From assembly GCA_937900135.1 (NCBI GenBank), contig CALCDJ010000063.1, positions 3,926-67,925 on the forward strand: a stretch of 64,000 nt of DNA, in the 5' to 3' direction. Below are positions 35,353 to 44,433 of the stretch, piece after piece. The translations under genes and the position numbers were made by a program. This DNA comes from an uncultured Blautia sp. (GTDB lineage: Bacteria > Bacillota > Clostridia > Lachnospirales > Lachnospiraceae). Under the pieces are notes generated by a model. It made no database searches. It saw only the letters and a program-made list of their open reading frames with translations, and was not told where the DNA came from. How positions within the stretch are numbered: position 1 is the stretch's first letter; each line of letters starts with the position of its first letter.

Positions 35353-35802
35353 TCATTTCATTTTCATTATTTTAATTTTATGGGCTTCCACCTGAAATAA
35401 TGCCATCACCGCCTGCTGAATGTTCCGTACGGTCACAGAATCGTCTGCTCCCTCTGCGGCCACCAGCACTCCGGTGATCTTTTTGTTTTCTGAAGAATAA
35501 AAGCTGTCCTTTTCTGTATCCTGTCCTGTCATCAGCATCACCTGCACCTCTCCCACTCCCTCCACCTTAGAAAGCAGGGATTCCAGTTTTCTTTCCAGTT
35601 CTGACTGTTCCACAGGTTCTTCCTTTTCTGACAGAGAAAATGAGGACGTGTCCCCATCTTTTTTTTCATGGGAAACCGGAAGGGCCATCACTGCGAGAAG
35701 CAGCCCCAGAAGCAACAACGTCAGCCATTGTCTTCCCGTCATCCGGGCAATTTTTGATCTGATATGCTCCTTCCTGGATTCCCCAGACGTCTCTAAGTTC
35801 AT
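35353..35802 (-). CDS. spoIIIAG: Stage III sporulation protein AG
   Basis: Forms the ring of the mother cell-forespore channel. 149 residues from ATG 35802 (MNLETSGES), seven bases after GGGAGG. One transmembrane helix (WLTLLLLGLLLAVMALPVS), then a ring-building domain (LERKLESLLSKVEGVGEVQVMLM...QQAVMALFQVEAHKIKI). Its start lies well inside spoIIIAF (137-base overlap). Confidence 0.92.
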   Translation of the reverse strand: MNLETSGESRKEHIRSKIARMTGRQWLTLLLLGLLLAVMALPVSHEKKDGDTSSFSLSEKEEPVEQSELERKLESLLSKVEGVGEVQVMLMTGQDTEKDSFYSSENKKITGVLVAAEGADDSVTVRNIQQAVMALFQVEAHKIKIMKMK

Positions 35803-36232
35803 CTGCCATCCTCCCTTCCTGCTCCCCGGACCATTCTTCTGTGACATAGAGGGTTACAAAAAGCTGCTCTCCTTCTATATGTACGGCAGCATCCTGTACT
35901 TCTATGCCTTTATTTTTCAAAGCTGCCAGGATTTCCCTGCCCAGTTCCTGTTCATACCCTTTTTTCAGATAAAGGGCCTGAAGGTTCTCAAATTCCTGCT
36001 GCTGCCGTTTCTGTTCTTCTCCCTCATAAAATTTCTGAAAGCTGTCTGCCAGAGCTTCTCCTTTTCCCAGAAGGGAAAGCACCGGCATACACATCATGAG
36101 GATCAGGAGCAGCCCCATAAACAATCTTACATACCGCTCATACCCCTTTTCCGGAATCAGATGGAGCACTGCGGTAAACAGAATATAAAATACTGCCAGA
36201 TTTTTCATCCAAAGATATAATTCTTCTTTCAT
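35666..36232 (-). CDS. spoIIIAF: Stage III sporulation protein AF
   Basis: Membrane part of the SpoIIIA channel. 188 residues from ATG 36232 (MKEELYLWMKNLAVFYILFTAV), six bases after GGAGG; its ATGA overlaps the spoIIIAE stop. Two N-terminal helices (about 8-27 and 35-55: YVRLFMGLLLILMMCMPVLSLL), then a soluble tail. The length matches other SpoIIIAF proteins (about 200 in Bacillus), yet the last 45 codons overlap spoIIIAG in another frame. Confidence 0.9.
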   Translation of the reverse strand: MKEELYLWMKNLAVFYILFTAVLHLIPEKGYERYVRLFMGLLLILMMCMPVLSLLGKGEALADSFQKFYEGEEQKRQQQEFENLQALYLKKGYEQELGREILAALKNKGIEVQDAAVHIEGEQLFVTLYVTEEWSGEQEGRMADELRDVWGIQEGAYQIKNCPDDGKTMADVVASGAASRSDGPSGFP

Positions 36233-37380
36233 CCTCCACCTCCGAAGCTCACCATCAGAATCACAAAGGTGAGAATACACAGAAGCTCTGCAGTAAAGAA
36301 CACCCGAAGAAGAAGGGCGCATCCCTCTCCCATGGTGCTTAAGCATCCCACCATCCGCTTGTCCGACACCGGCTGGGCCACAGCAGCCAGAAAACGATAG
36401 CCCAGAGACATCATTCCATAATGAAGCACCGGCCCTGCCCCCACCAGGAAAAACACCAGAACAAAGGCTACCCCCAGACTGTTCCTCACAAGAACCGCGC
36501 TGGTCACCACTAACTCCGTTACCAGGTTCATGGCATTTCCCACCCCTGGAATGGCGCTGGCTGTTTTTCCAAGAGCAGTACGTTTCAGCGCATCCATCAC
36601 CGGCGCCACCAGGGCGCGTACCACCTGAAGTCCCAGCACCACTCCAAGAAGGGAACGCAAAGACCAGGTTACTGCCGTATGCAAAAGTTCTGAGAGCTTG
36701 CCCAGCATTTCCTCTTTGGATATATGATTAACCAGACAAAGGAGCAGATACAGATTGATACAGGGGAGCACCAGATACAGAAGACACCACTGAATCATCC
36801 ACACCAGAAAAAGTACCCCCTGATAAAACACAGCTGCCGTAGCCCCGCCCTGAGAGGCAGCCACTGCGATAAAGTAGGAGGGCGCCAACCCCTTCATAAA
36901 TTCTGTCATCCAGTTTAAATTTTCCGAAAGCTCCGTACTCAAAGCAGAGAAGGACTCCATCACCATGGCAAACAGCAGCAGATACACCACATAAAAACCC
37001 ATCTCTCCTACCTGTCCCCCGGCAAATGCGGAAGTCAGACTGGAAAACACGGCTGCGAACAGCACCAGAACCAGAATCCGGAGAAACATCTCTTTTTCCC
37101 TGACTGCCCGGGAAAAGAAAAGGCCGCGCAGCAGTTCCTGCACAGCCTCTTTGGTAATCACTTCCTCTCCTGTTAAAAGCGCCTTTAAGGTATCGGTAAA
37201 GGAAAAGGATTCTTCTCCCAGCATTTCATCCACCATCTCCTGAATCCGGACAAAATCCATCTCCTGGGTAAGGGCTTCCTCCATCTGTCCCACGGCTTCC
37301 TCTTCCTGATTTCCCCAAACCTCCATGGGTGTTCCCAGCAAAAGTGCCACCGAAAAAAATAAAAAAAGCAGCATTCTCAT
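36229..37380 (-). CDS. spoIIIAE: Stage III sporulation protein AE
   Basis: Large membrane protein of the SpoIIIA complex. 383 residues with a signal peptide (MRMLLFLFFSVALLLGTPM) and about seven further hydrophobic helices; GKTASAIPGVGNAMNLVTELVV near 287 is a typical family stretch. ATGA overlaps with spoIIIAD before it and spoIIIAF after it. Thought to form the export part of the channel. Confidence 0.94.
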   Translation of the reverse strand: MRMLLFLFFSVALLLGTPMEVWGNQEEEAVGQMEEALTQEMDFVRIQEMVDEMLGEESFSFTDTLKALLTGEEVITKEAVQELLRGLFFSRAVREKEMFLRILVLVLFAAVFSSLTSAFAGGQVGEMGFYVVYLLLFAMVMESFSALSTELSENLNWMTEFMKGLAPSYFIAVAASQGGATAAVFYQGVLFLVWMIQWCLLYLVLPCINLYLLLCLVNHISKEEMLGKLSELLHTAVTWSLRSLLGVVLGLQVVRALVAPVMDALKRTALGKTASAIPGVGNAMNLVTELVVTSAVLVRNSLGVAFVLVFFLVGAGPVLHYGMMSLGYRFLAAVAQPVSDKRMVGCLSTMGEGCALLLRVFFTAELLCILTFVILMVSFGGGG

Positions 37381-37763
37381 ACCAGAAACTCCTCAATGGT
37401 ATCCAGAAGAGCCAGAAGGATGGGAATACTCAAAACCATAATGGACAGCTTGCAGAACAGTTCGATCTGAGCCCCGGTCGTCTCATATCCCGCATCCTTA
37501 CATATGCCGGAAGAAAACTGGCCGATATAGGCAATGCCCACCATTTTGACCAGGGTAGCCAGATAACTGCTGTCTATGGGAAGACGTTCTCTCATCTGAT
37601 TCACTCCTTCAAACACATATGTGAGCTTTCCAGCTGCAAGAGAAAGAATCAGAAGGCCAATGCCCATGGTAACCAGACAGGCATATTCCGGTCTGGTACT
37701 TTTCAGAAAGAAACCAAGAAGCACTCCGCTTACCCCCAAAAGAGAAATTCTTATAATGTCCAT
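37377..37763 (-). CDS. spoIIIAD: Stage III sporulation protein AD
   Basis: Small membrane protein, 128 residues, with four hydrophobic helices: ISLLGVSGVLLGFFLKSTRPEYACLVTMGIGLLILSLAAG, then YLATLVKMVGIAYIGQFSSGICKDAGY, the SpoIIIAC/AD family signature. Four-base overlap with spoIIIAE, so it is translated with it. Confidence 0.94.
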   Translation of the reverse strand: MDIIRISLLGVSGVLLGFFLKSTRPEYACLVTMGIGLLILSLAAGKLTYVFEGVNQMRERLPIDSSYLATLVKMVGIAYIGQFSSGICKDAGYETTGAQIELFCKLSIMVLSIPILLALLDTIEEFLV

Positions 37764-37774
37764 ACTGCCTCCCT

Positions 37775-37969
37775 CTATAAGGTAAAAAGTTTCTGGATAC
37801 TCTCAAACAGATCATAAATGTACGGTACAATCCAGAAAAGCACCACCAGAAGCCCGGAAAGACTTACCAGGAAAGCCTGTTCCTCCCTTCCGCTGTGCTT
37901 CAGAATCTGAGAAAGAATGGAAACGAGGATTCCCACTGCCGCAATTTTAAAGATGATACTGACCTCCAA
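37775..37969 (-). CDS. spoIIIAC: Stage III sporulation protein AC
   Basis: 64 residues from TTG 37969, five bases after AAGGAGG. The longer frame from 38032 overlaps spoIIIAB and lacks a site. Two helices: SIIFKIAAVGILVSILSQILKHSGREEQAFLVSLSGLLVVLFWIVPYI. The KHSGREEQAFL motif between them is diagnostic. 43 bases after the spoIIIAB stop. Confidence 0.92.
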   Translation of the reverse strand: MEVSIIFKIAAVGILVSILSQILKHSGREEQAFLVSLSGLLVVLFWIVPYIYDLFESIQKLFTL

Positions 37970-38012
37970 CTGTTCCTCCTTTCCAGGGCTTCCCCTTTCT
38001 GCTCTTTGTGTC

Positions 38013-38531
38013 CTACAAAAAAAGAACGGCAAGCATCAGTCCTCCAAGAATCCCAAGGCTCTGGTAAGCCTTCTTTTTTGCAGGCAATTCTGCCTGCAGC
38101 TTCTCAATGGAGTATTCTGCTTCCCGTTCATATAATTCCAGCTGTTTGATCTGCATGGTAAGGTCCAGATACCCAAGGTGGGTACCCAGAGACAAAAAAG
38201 CTTCCCGCTCTTCCTTTACAATAGGTAAATCGGAAAGATATTCCTCTGCGCACAGGCAAAAAAGTTCTCCCAGACGAAGGCCTGCGCGGCTTTTCATTTT
38301 CTGCGCCGTCTGGCGTAAAAATTCCCCGTAGGGATCTGGCATCTTCCGTCCTGTTTCCATAAACGCATCATAAAGGGAGGCGTTCCCATGCCGGATCTCT
38401 CCCTTTAAATAAATAGCCATCTGCCAGAGCTGCCGAAGAGCCTGTTCCCGCCTGGTAAGCTCCATGCTTTTGGAAAATCCGTATCCGGTTCCGGCGGCCA
38501 CCATCAAAAGCAGACCTGCCGCCTTTAACAT
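38013..38531 (-). CDS. spoIIIAB: Stage III sporulation protein AB
   Basis: 172 residues. N-terminal membrane helix (LKAAGLLLMVAAGTGYGFSKS), a helical middle (RREQALRQLWQMAIYLKGEIRHGNASL, then LREFLRQTAQKMKSRAGL), and a C-terminal helix (SLGILGGLMLAVLFL). It resembles type II secretion GspF in outline. Overlaps spoIIIAA by seven bases. Confidence 0.93.
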   Translation of the reverse strand: MLKAAGLLLMVAAGTGYGFSKSMELTRREQALRQLWQMAIYLKGEIRHGNASLYDAFMETGRKMPDPYGEFLRQTAQKMKSRAGLRLGELFCLCAEEYLSDLPIVKEEREAFLSLGTHLGYLDLTMQIKQLELYEREAEYSIEKLQAELPAKKKAYQSLGILGGLMLAVLFL

Positions 38532-39445
38532 CTCCGGCCCTCTCTGTCAAAAATTCCTTCTATCACACCGGCTCTCTGGTGTCTTCCCAGGAGAATATAC
38601 CGTTCAAACACTCTCTGCTCCATCAGGCGGCGAAAAAGTGGCTGACGCAAAATATCCTCCAGCGTGTTTCCATGGGCAGTGGCAATGAGTTTACATCCAC
38701 AGTGAATCACCGATTCCACTGCCTTAAAATCCTCTTCCTTGCCCAGCTCGTCCACAGCCACCACTGAAGGGGACATGGAACGGATCAGCATCTGCATGCC
38801 TTCTGCCTTGGGACAGCCATCCAGGATATCGGTGCGCATCCCCAGGTCATTCTGGGGAACTCCCTGATAACATCCCGCCAGCTCACTGCGCTCATCCACC
38901 ACACCAACGGTAAGGCCCTGAATTCCTTCCCGGCCATTGCTTAAATTTCGGATAATATCCCTTAAAAGCGTGGTCTTCCCACATCTGGGCGGAGCCACAA
39001 TCAGGGTATGAGCTACCCAGTCTGGCGTCTGGATATAATGCATGACCTCTTTTGCGCAGCCCTGAACCTCATGGGCCAGCCGTACATTGATGCAGGAAAT
39101 ATATTTCATTCCCCGTATCCGGTCTCCATCCAGAATTACCTTTCCGGTGACCCCCACACGATGGCCGCCCTGTACACTTAAAAATCCCTGACGTATTTCA
39201 TCCTCATAGGCATAAAGAGAATATCCGCTCACATACTCCAGCGTCTCTTTCAGATCCTCTTCGGTAACCAGATACTGTTCCTCTCCTCTTTTACGCAAAA
39301 AACATTCTCCGCCATCATAGGTCAAAAACAGAGGTCTTCCCACACGAAGGCGGATTTCATATAATTTGTCGTAGTCCAGATCGGCTTCGATCAGACGCTG
39401 CCGAATCGTCCCTGCAAACAGGTTCTGAATCTGTTCTGCTTCCAT
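38525..39445 (-). CDS. spoIIIAA: Stage III sporulation protein AA (ATPase)
   Basis: Secretion-type ATPase that powers the mother cell-forespore channel. 306 residues. Walker A VAPPRCGKTTLLRDI (about 153-167), Walker B VVAVDELGKEEDFKA (about 228) and a His-rich IATAHGNTLEDILRQPLFRRL. First gene of the eight-gene operon AA-AH. The 100 bases before it do not show a clear sigma-E promoter to me, although one is expected. Confidence 0.95.
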   Translation of the reverse strand: MEAEQIQNLFAGTIRQRLIEADLDYDKLYEIRLRVGRPLFLTYDGGECFLRKRGEEQYLVTEEDLKETLEYVSGYSLYAYEDEIRQGFLSVQGGHRVGVTGKVILDGDRIRGMKYISCINVRLAHEVQGCAKEVMHYIQTPDWVAHTLIVAPPRCGKTTLLRDIIRNLSNGREGIQGLTVGVVDERSELAGCYQGVPQNDLGMRTDILDGCPKAEGMQMLIRSMSPSVVAVDELGKEEDFKAVESVIHCGCKLIATAHGNTLEDILRQPLFRRLMEQRVFERYILLGRHQRAGVIEGIFDREGRRC

Positions 39446-39546
39446 TTATCTCTCACCTCTTACACTTAATATATGTGGACAATCCTGATTTAGTACCTGG
39501 AATTCCACTCCACGTACCCAAGGCTGTCTCACGGAGGCTTTTTCTC

Positions 39547-40098
39547 TTATAGTTCTACATTTACATGTACCCAGGAAAGCTCCAGGGCACTGGCAGACCA
39601 CAGGGCGCCACTATAGCCCGGCGCCAGCTGAAAAAGATGGGAACTTCCCTCCCCCATGGGAATAGTTCTAAGATCTCTGGAAAGTCCCTCTCCTGTCCAT
39701 TTGATATACGCTTCCCGAAGCACCCACTGGTCAAAAAATGCCTGTACCGGATCGTCTCCATCCAGAATTTCCCGGATCATCTCCGTGGGAACCATCCGTT
39801 CCAGCATTCTCGGATAATTGGCTTTTTTGTGCTGCTGAATATCGATCCCCACCTCCTGGGGCGCCAGTATACACACCACATAATCGCCGGAATGACTGAT
39901 GTTATAATGGATTTTGGGCTGCAGCGACAAAAATGGCTTCCCATGCTCTCCCTTGGCTCGCGGCTCGTGGGCAAGGGAAAGTCCATATTCCCGAAAAAGC
40001 CCTGTCTCCAGGAGTTTTTCCCCTATCATATGCTCCATATTTTTATGGGTGAAACGCTCTGAAATTTCTGTATCTGTATAATAAATGACTGCCTTCAT
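39547..40098 (-). CDS. 4'-phosphopantetheinyl transferase, Sfp type
   Basis: Attaches the phosphopantetheine arm of CoA to a carrier-protein serine. 183 residues. Seen: P-rich segment ending IHYNISHSGDYVVC (about 64-77), VGIDIQ (Mg-binding Asp, about 84), and WVLREAYIKWTGEGL (Glu-Lys motif, about 124). Sfp-type enzymes usually serve NRPS/PKS; AcpS-type serves fatty acid ACP. With no NRPS here, its target is open; it overlaps the helicase gene by four bases, so the pairing may be fortuitous. Confidence 0.9.
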   Translation of the reverse strand: MKAVIYYTDTEISERFTHKNMEHMIGEKLLETGLFREYGLSLAHEPRAKGEHGKPFLSLQPKIHYNISHSGDYVVCILAPQEVGIDIQQHKKANYPRMLERMVPTEMIREILDGDDPVQAFFDQWVLREAYIKWTGEGLSRDLRTIPMGEGSSHLFQLAPGYSGALWSASALELSWVHVNVEL

Positions 40099-41921
40099 AA
40101 TCCTGCCTCCTCCAGAAAACGGGACGGTTCCCGCTCCTTCTCATACTGCTGTTTTACATAGCAAAGACACAGCTTCTTTTTTGCTCTTGTCATTCCTACA
40201 TAAAACAGACGGCGTTCCTCTTCTATGGATTCTGCAAGCATTGCCTTTCTGTAGGGAATGCTTCCTTCATTCACATTCAGAATATACACCTGGTCATATT
40301 CCAGTCCCTTCACACTGTGAAGAGTGGAAATGGTCACGCCTTCTTTTTTCTGTTCCTGTGCTTTTGCCTGCTCAGCCAGCCTACGAGAGTAGTCTTCTAT
40401 ATAGGCTTCCCACTCAGCAAGGGTTCTGCACTTTTTTGCACTTTCCATCAGGCGGTCCAGAAGTTCCAGGAGTTCTTCCGGCTTTATTTTACGATATTGT
40501 GCGTATTCGCGCAAGTACTCTTCGTATCTTATTGCCTGTCTGATAAAATTAATGGCGCCGTATGGAGGCAGATTTTTCAGAATACGCAAATGCGTTTCCA
40601 GCGTAGTAATCCGGTCGCACATCCAGTCTTTGTCTTTATAATACTCCCGTAGTCCGGAAAAAGAAACCTCTCGTTCCGTAAGCGCTTCTCTGGAAAGGTA
40701 TCGGTTGGGACGATTCATGACCTCCAGAAAATTCTTCCGGCTTCTGTCTCCCGCTGCCAGTCTTAAATAAGCCAGTATATTTCTACAGATCCAGTGACGA
40801 AACAGATTTGGAAGCTGTTCCTTCATGGTAAAGGGAATTTGAAATTCCATCAATGCCCCCACCAGGCCTTCCGCCTCCTGATTGGTCCGGAACAGGATTG
40901 CCGTATCGGTAAGCTCTTCTCCCTGATCCAGACGTTCCTTAAGCCTTCTTGCCACAGCCAGCGCCTGCTCTCTGGGATTAAAAAACTCCAGACACTTCAC
41001 TGGAACTCCATGGGGATTTGGCGTGGACAACTCCTTTTTGTATCTTTTCTGATTGTGGTTAATCACCTTTATGGCTGTTTGTAAAATTTCCGGACTGCAT
41101 CGGTAATTAATGTTTAAAAGTACAGTTTCCGCCTCTGGATAATCTTTGGTAAAATTCAGCATAATTTCCGGTCTGGCTCCCCGAAAATGATAAATAGACT
41201 GATCGTCATCTCCTACAATGAACAGATTTTTTCCTGGTTCTGCCAGAAGACGCACAATGTCATACTGAAGGCCGTTGATATCCTGAAACTCATCTACCAG
41301 AATATAGGGAAACCGCTTCTGCCAGGCAGAGAGAATGTCCTTCCTTTTAGTAAACAGCTGGTAACAGTACAGAAGCATATCATCAAAATCCAGCTTTCTC
41401 CTGGCCTTTAAGGTTTTCACATATCCCTGATAAATTTGCCGGAACACCTCATCGGGACAACAGGTGGAATAATAGTGTTCTAAAGGAATTCGGTTTCCCT
41501 TCACCACACTGATCTCTTTTGCCAGTTCTTCGGTCAGATCCCCTTCTTCTGCCAGTTCTCCTCCAAACTGCAGAGAAAGTTCCCGCAAAAGCTCATATTT
41601 CTCTTCTTCTGAGAGAATATTTCCTCCGGTCAGACCGTAGGCATGCTTCAAAATCCCATAAAACACCCCATGAAATGTCCCGAAGGTCACTTCAGAGCGC
41701 ACTTCCCCCATAAACTTTAAAAATCGTTTCTTCATTTCCAGAGCTGCTGCCTTGGAAAAAGTCACAACCAAAATAGAGGAAGGAGGAATCTTCCCCTCCT
41801 GAATCATATATGCAGTTCGTTCCACAATAACGGAGGTTTTCCCTGAACCAGGGCCTGCCAGGACCATCATAGGCCCTGACAGGTGGGCGATCGCCCGAAG
41901 TTGAGATGGATTTCGTTTCAT
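40095..41921 (-). CDS. UvrD/PcrA-family ATP-dependent DNA helicase
   Basis: Superfamily 1 3'-5' helicase. 608 residues, shorter than PcrA (about 740). Seen: motif I AGPGSGKTSVIVERTAYMI (about 22-40), motif II VDEFQDINGLQ (about 212), motif III FIVGDDDQSIYHFRGARPE (about 236), motif IV-V VSTLHSVKGLEYDQVYI, motif VI EERRLFYVGMTRAKKKL. Missing the long C-terminal tail of PcrA. Its exact repair role is unknown. Three bases before gltX. Confidence 0.93.
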   Translation of the reverse strand: MKRNPSQLRAIAHLSGPMMVLAGPGSGKTSVIVERTAYMIQEGKIPPSSILVVTFSKAAALEMKKRFLKFMGEVRSEVTFGTFHGVFYGILKHAYGLTGGNILSEEEKYELLRELSLQFGGELAEEGDLTEELAKEISVVKGNRIPLEHYYSTCCPDEVFRQIYQGYVKTLKARRKLDFDDMLLYCYQLFTKRKDILSAWQKRFPYILVDEFQDINGLQYDIVRLLAEPGKNLFIVGDDDQSIYHFRGARPEIMLNFTKDYPEAETVLLNINYRCSPEILQTAIKVINHNQKRYKKELSTPNPHGVPVKCLEFFNPREQALAVARRLKERLDQGEELTDTAILFRTNQEAEGLVGALMEFQIPFTMKEQLPNLFRHWICRNILAYLRLAAGDRSRKNFLEVMNRPNRYLSREALTEREVSFSGLREYYKDKDWMCDRITTLETHLRILKNLPPYGAINFIRQAIRYEEYLREYAQYRKIKPEELLELLDRLMESAKKCRTLAEWEAYIEDYSRRLAEQAKAQEQKKEGVTISTLHSVKGLEYDQVYILNVNEGSIPYRKAMLAESIEEERRLFYVGMTRAKKKLCLCYVKQQYEKEREPSRFLEEAGL

Positions 41922-41924
41922 GCT

Positions 41925-43376
41925 TTATCTGCTCAGTTTCTCAATGGCTGCCTGGATACGTTTCAGAGTTTCTTCCTTGCCGATGATCTCCATAATTTCT
42001 GTAGCGCCTGCCGGAGTCATCTGCTTTCCGGAAACCGCGGTACGGATTGGCCACATCACATAACCGTTCTTATAGCCCTTCTCTTTTACAAAAGCGCTTA
42101 ATGCGGCAAACAACGGATCATTGGAATAATCCTCCTGCGCTTCCAGTACAGGCAGAACCTCCTTCAATACAGTCAGAGAGGTTTCCTCATTGGTTTTCAT
42201 TTTTTTGTGGCAGTACATGGAGGCATCGTATTCCGGAACTTCCTCAAAGAAATCTACCAGTTCCGGAATGTCCGGGAACACTTCAATACGTGTCTGTACC
42301 ATGGCTGCAATCTTATGGAAATCATAGTCCTTTTTCAGAACCTGTTTCAGATAAGGAAGCGCTTTTTCGTAGAAGGCATCCGGGTCCATTTTTTTGATGT
42401 ATTCACCGTTCATCCAGCGAAGCTTCTGAATATCAAAGACTGCCGGTGATTTATTGATGTGATGGTAGTCAAAGGCCTCCACCAGTTCCGGAAGGGAGAA
42501 AATCTCGCGATTTTCCTGGGGACTCCATCCAAGAAGAGCCACAAAGTTTACAATCGCTTCTGACAAAAATCCCTGTTCCAGAAGATCTTCGTAAGAAGAA
42601 TGACCGGAACGCTTGGAAAGCTTCTGGTGTGTTTCATCTGTGATCAGCGGACAGTGTACATAAACTGGAATATCCCATCCAAATGCCTCATAAATCCGAT
42701 TATATTTGGGGGCAGAAGATAAATATTCATTTCCTCTTACCACATGAGTGATTCCCATGAGATGGTCATCGATTACATTGGCAAAGTTGTAGGTAGGATA
42801 TCCGTCTGATTTGATCAGGATCAAATCCTCCAGTTCTTCATTGTTTACGGTAATATCTCCATAAATCACATCCTGGAAGGTTGTGGTTCCTTCTGTAGGC
42901 ATATTGAAACGGATTACATAAGGTTCTCCTGCTGCCAGCTTCTCCTCTACTTCTTCCTTGGAAAGATGAAGACATCTCTTATCATAGATGGAAATTTCCT
43001 TTCCTGCTACTACACGCTTCATCCCTTCTAACTCTTCTTTTTTGCAGAAGCAGTAATAAGCGTCTCCCTGGTCAATGAGCTGTTTGGCATATTTCAGGTA
43101 AACACCGGATGCCTGACGTTCGCTCTGTACGTATGGGCCTACGCCTCCGTCCTTGTCTGGACCTTCATCGTGAAGAAGGCCTGTTTTTTCCATGGTACGG
43201 TAAATAATATCTACTGCCCCTTCCATGTATCTCTCCTGATCAGTATCCTCGATACGAAGGATAAAGTCACCACCCTCATGCTTGGTGATCAGATATGCAT
43301 ACAATGCAGTTCTTAAATTTCCCACATGCATTCTTCCTGTGGGGCTTGGTGCGAATCTTGTTCTGATTTTAGTCAT
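41925..43376 (-). CDS. gltX: Glutamyl-tRNA synthetase
   Basis: Charges tRNA-Glu. 483 residues. HIGH motif is APSPTGRMHVGN (about 9-20), KMSKS motif is QKLSKRSG (about 252), both of class I. It may be discriminating or non-discriminating; no tRNA-Gln synthetase is in view. Start ATG lies before a short leader; no T-box was seen. Confidence 0.97.
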   Translation of the reverse strand: MTKIRTRFAPSPTGRMHVGNLRTALYAYLITKHEGGDFILRIEDTDQERYMEGAVDIIYRTMEKTGLLHDEGPDKDGGVGPYVQSERQASGVYLKYAKQLIDQGDAYYCFCKKEELEGMKRVVAGKEISIYDKRCLHLSKEEVEEKLAAGEPYVIRFNMPTEGTTTFQDVIYGDITVNNEELEDLILIKSDGYPTYNFANVIDDHLMGITHVVRGNEYLSSAPKYNRIYEAFGWDIPVYVHCPLITDETHQKLSKRSGHSSYEDLLEQGFLSEAIVNFVALLGWSPQENREIFSLPELVEAFDYHHINKSPAVFDIQKLRWMNGEYIKKMDPDAFYEKALPYLKQVLKKDYDFHKIAAMVQTRIEVFPDIPELVDFFEEVPEYDASMYCHKKMKTNEETSLTVLKEVLPVLEAQEDYSNDPLFAALSAFVKEKGYKNGYVMWPIRTAVSGKQMTPAGATEIMEIIGKEETLKRIQAAIEKLSR

Positions 43377-43452
43377 GATTTCTGTTCTCCTACTGTTTCT
43401 GTTTTATGTATGGGGTATCTTGGGATACCATTCTTTTACAACATCTGCCCTA

Positions 43453-44193
43453 TTATATACCTAAATCCTTGAGAATGTCCATAGGTTTTCCGTGGATCAC
43501 CAAATCTGCCTGGCTGTCTCCCAGATATGCATTGGAATTCAGCAGGATCAGATTTCTTCCCTGGAAGTCACGAAGGAACATACTTGACAGGGCTGACTTC
43601 AGAGAAGACCCCAAAACCATCAGCGTATCCGCCTGTCTGACTTCCTGTGCAGCCATGGAAATCCGGGAGTTGTCCACCATCTCTCCTACCATGGAGACTC
43701 CGGGGCGGATCATAGAGCCGCAAACATCACATTTGGGAATGCCCTTGGATTCCAGCACATATTCCAGCGGATAATATTTCCCGCAATGCTGGCAGTAGTT
43801 ATCAAATACGCTTCCATGAAGCTCATGTACATTCTGACATCCGGCACGTTTGGCCAGGGAAAAAATATCCCTGGTGATAATTGCCTTTAATTTTCCCTGC
43901 TCCTCCAGTTTTTTCAGTGTCATAAGACCAGGCCCGATTTCTCCAACAAAGTTTACCATATCGTTCTTATAAAATTCATAAAAACGCCGCGGTCTTGTAT
44001 GAAAAAAACCTGTATTAAACATTTCATCTGGAGAATATCCGTATTTCTGCTCAATTTTATAAGAGTCCTTCTCATCTCTGTAATTCGTACAGCCACACTC
44101 AGAACTGACCCACACTCCCATCAGACATACCAGATACTGACTTCTGTCTATCATCTGCTGCAGGCATCTTAGTTTTTCCCTGTAATTTTCCAT
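43453..44193 (-). CDS. Divergent SIR2-family protein
   Basis: 246 residues with a sirtuin fold outline: His126 in HELHG (catalytic) and a Cys4 zinc site C134-x2-C137 ... C-x2-C (GIPKCDVCG). But the usual GAGxS motif reads MGVWVSSECG (25-34) and TQNxD reads TRDIF (107-111). So NAD binding may differ from classical deacetylases. Relatives with such degenerate motifs occur across Lachnospiraceae. Substrate unknown. Confidence 0.82.
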   Translation of the reverse strand: MENYREKLRCLQQMIDRSQYLVCLMGVWVSSECGCTNYRDEKDSYKIEQKYGYSPDEMFNTGFFHTRPRRFYEFYKNDMVNFVGEIGPGLMTLKKLEEQGKLKAIITRDIFSLAKRAGCQNVHELHGSVFDNYCQHCGKYYPLEYVLESKGIPKCDVCGSMIRPGVSMVGEMVDNSRISMAAQEVRQADTLMVLGSSLKSALSSMFLRDFQGRNLILLNSNAYLGDSQADLVIHGKPMDILKDLGI

Positions 44194-44293
44194 ATGTCAC
44201 CCTCCCGTCTTACCACTGTATATTTGGGGGATTCCAGCAAAGAAGACAAGTCCCCTTTGAAATCCCAGGCACCCTCAAGGATTGAGGGAATGA

Positions 44294-44324
44294 GAAAAGA
44301 TGCTGCATATGCAAGCATCTTTTC
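44294..44324 (-). terminator. Hairpin after the acc operon
   Basis: GAAAAGATGCT / AGCATCTTTTC stem, about 110 bases after accDA. T-run moderate on the minus strand. A second small hairpin (CCCTCA/TGAGGG) lies just above. The rest of 44194-44433 shows no gene. Confidence 0.5.
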
Positions 44325-44433
44325 CTGTTTTTTGTTTTATTTAATTATACGATAAAGCACATATATTTTCAACAGAAACCCCATGTTTTCCATCGAGAAT
44401 CCTCTGGAAAATCCGCCAGCTTCTGTCCTTTTT

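Noticed and set aside
43377..43452. T-box or other aminoacyl-tRNA leader before gltX
   Set aside because: Only about 76 bases, no specifier hairpin or T-box sequence seen.
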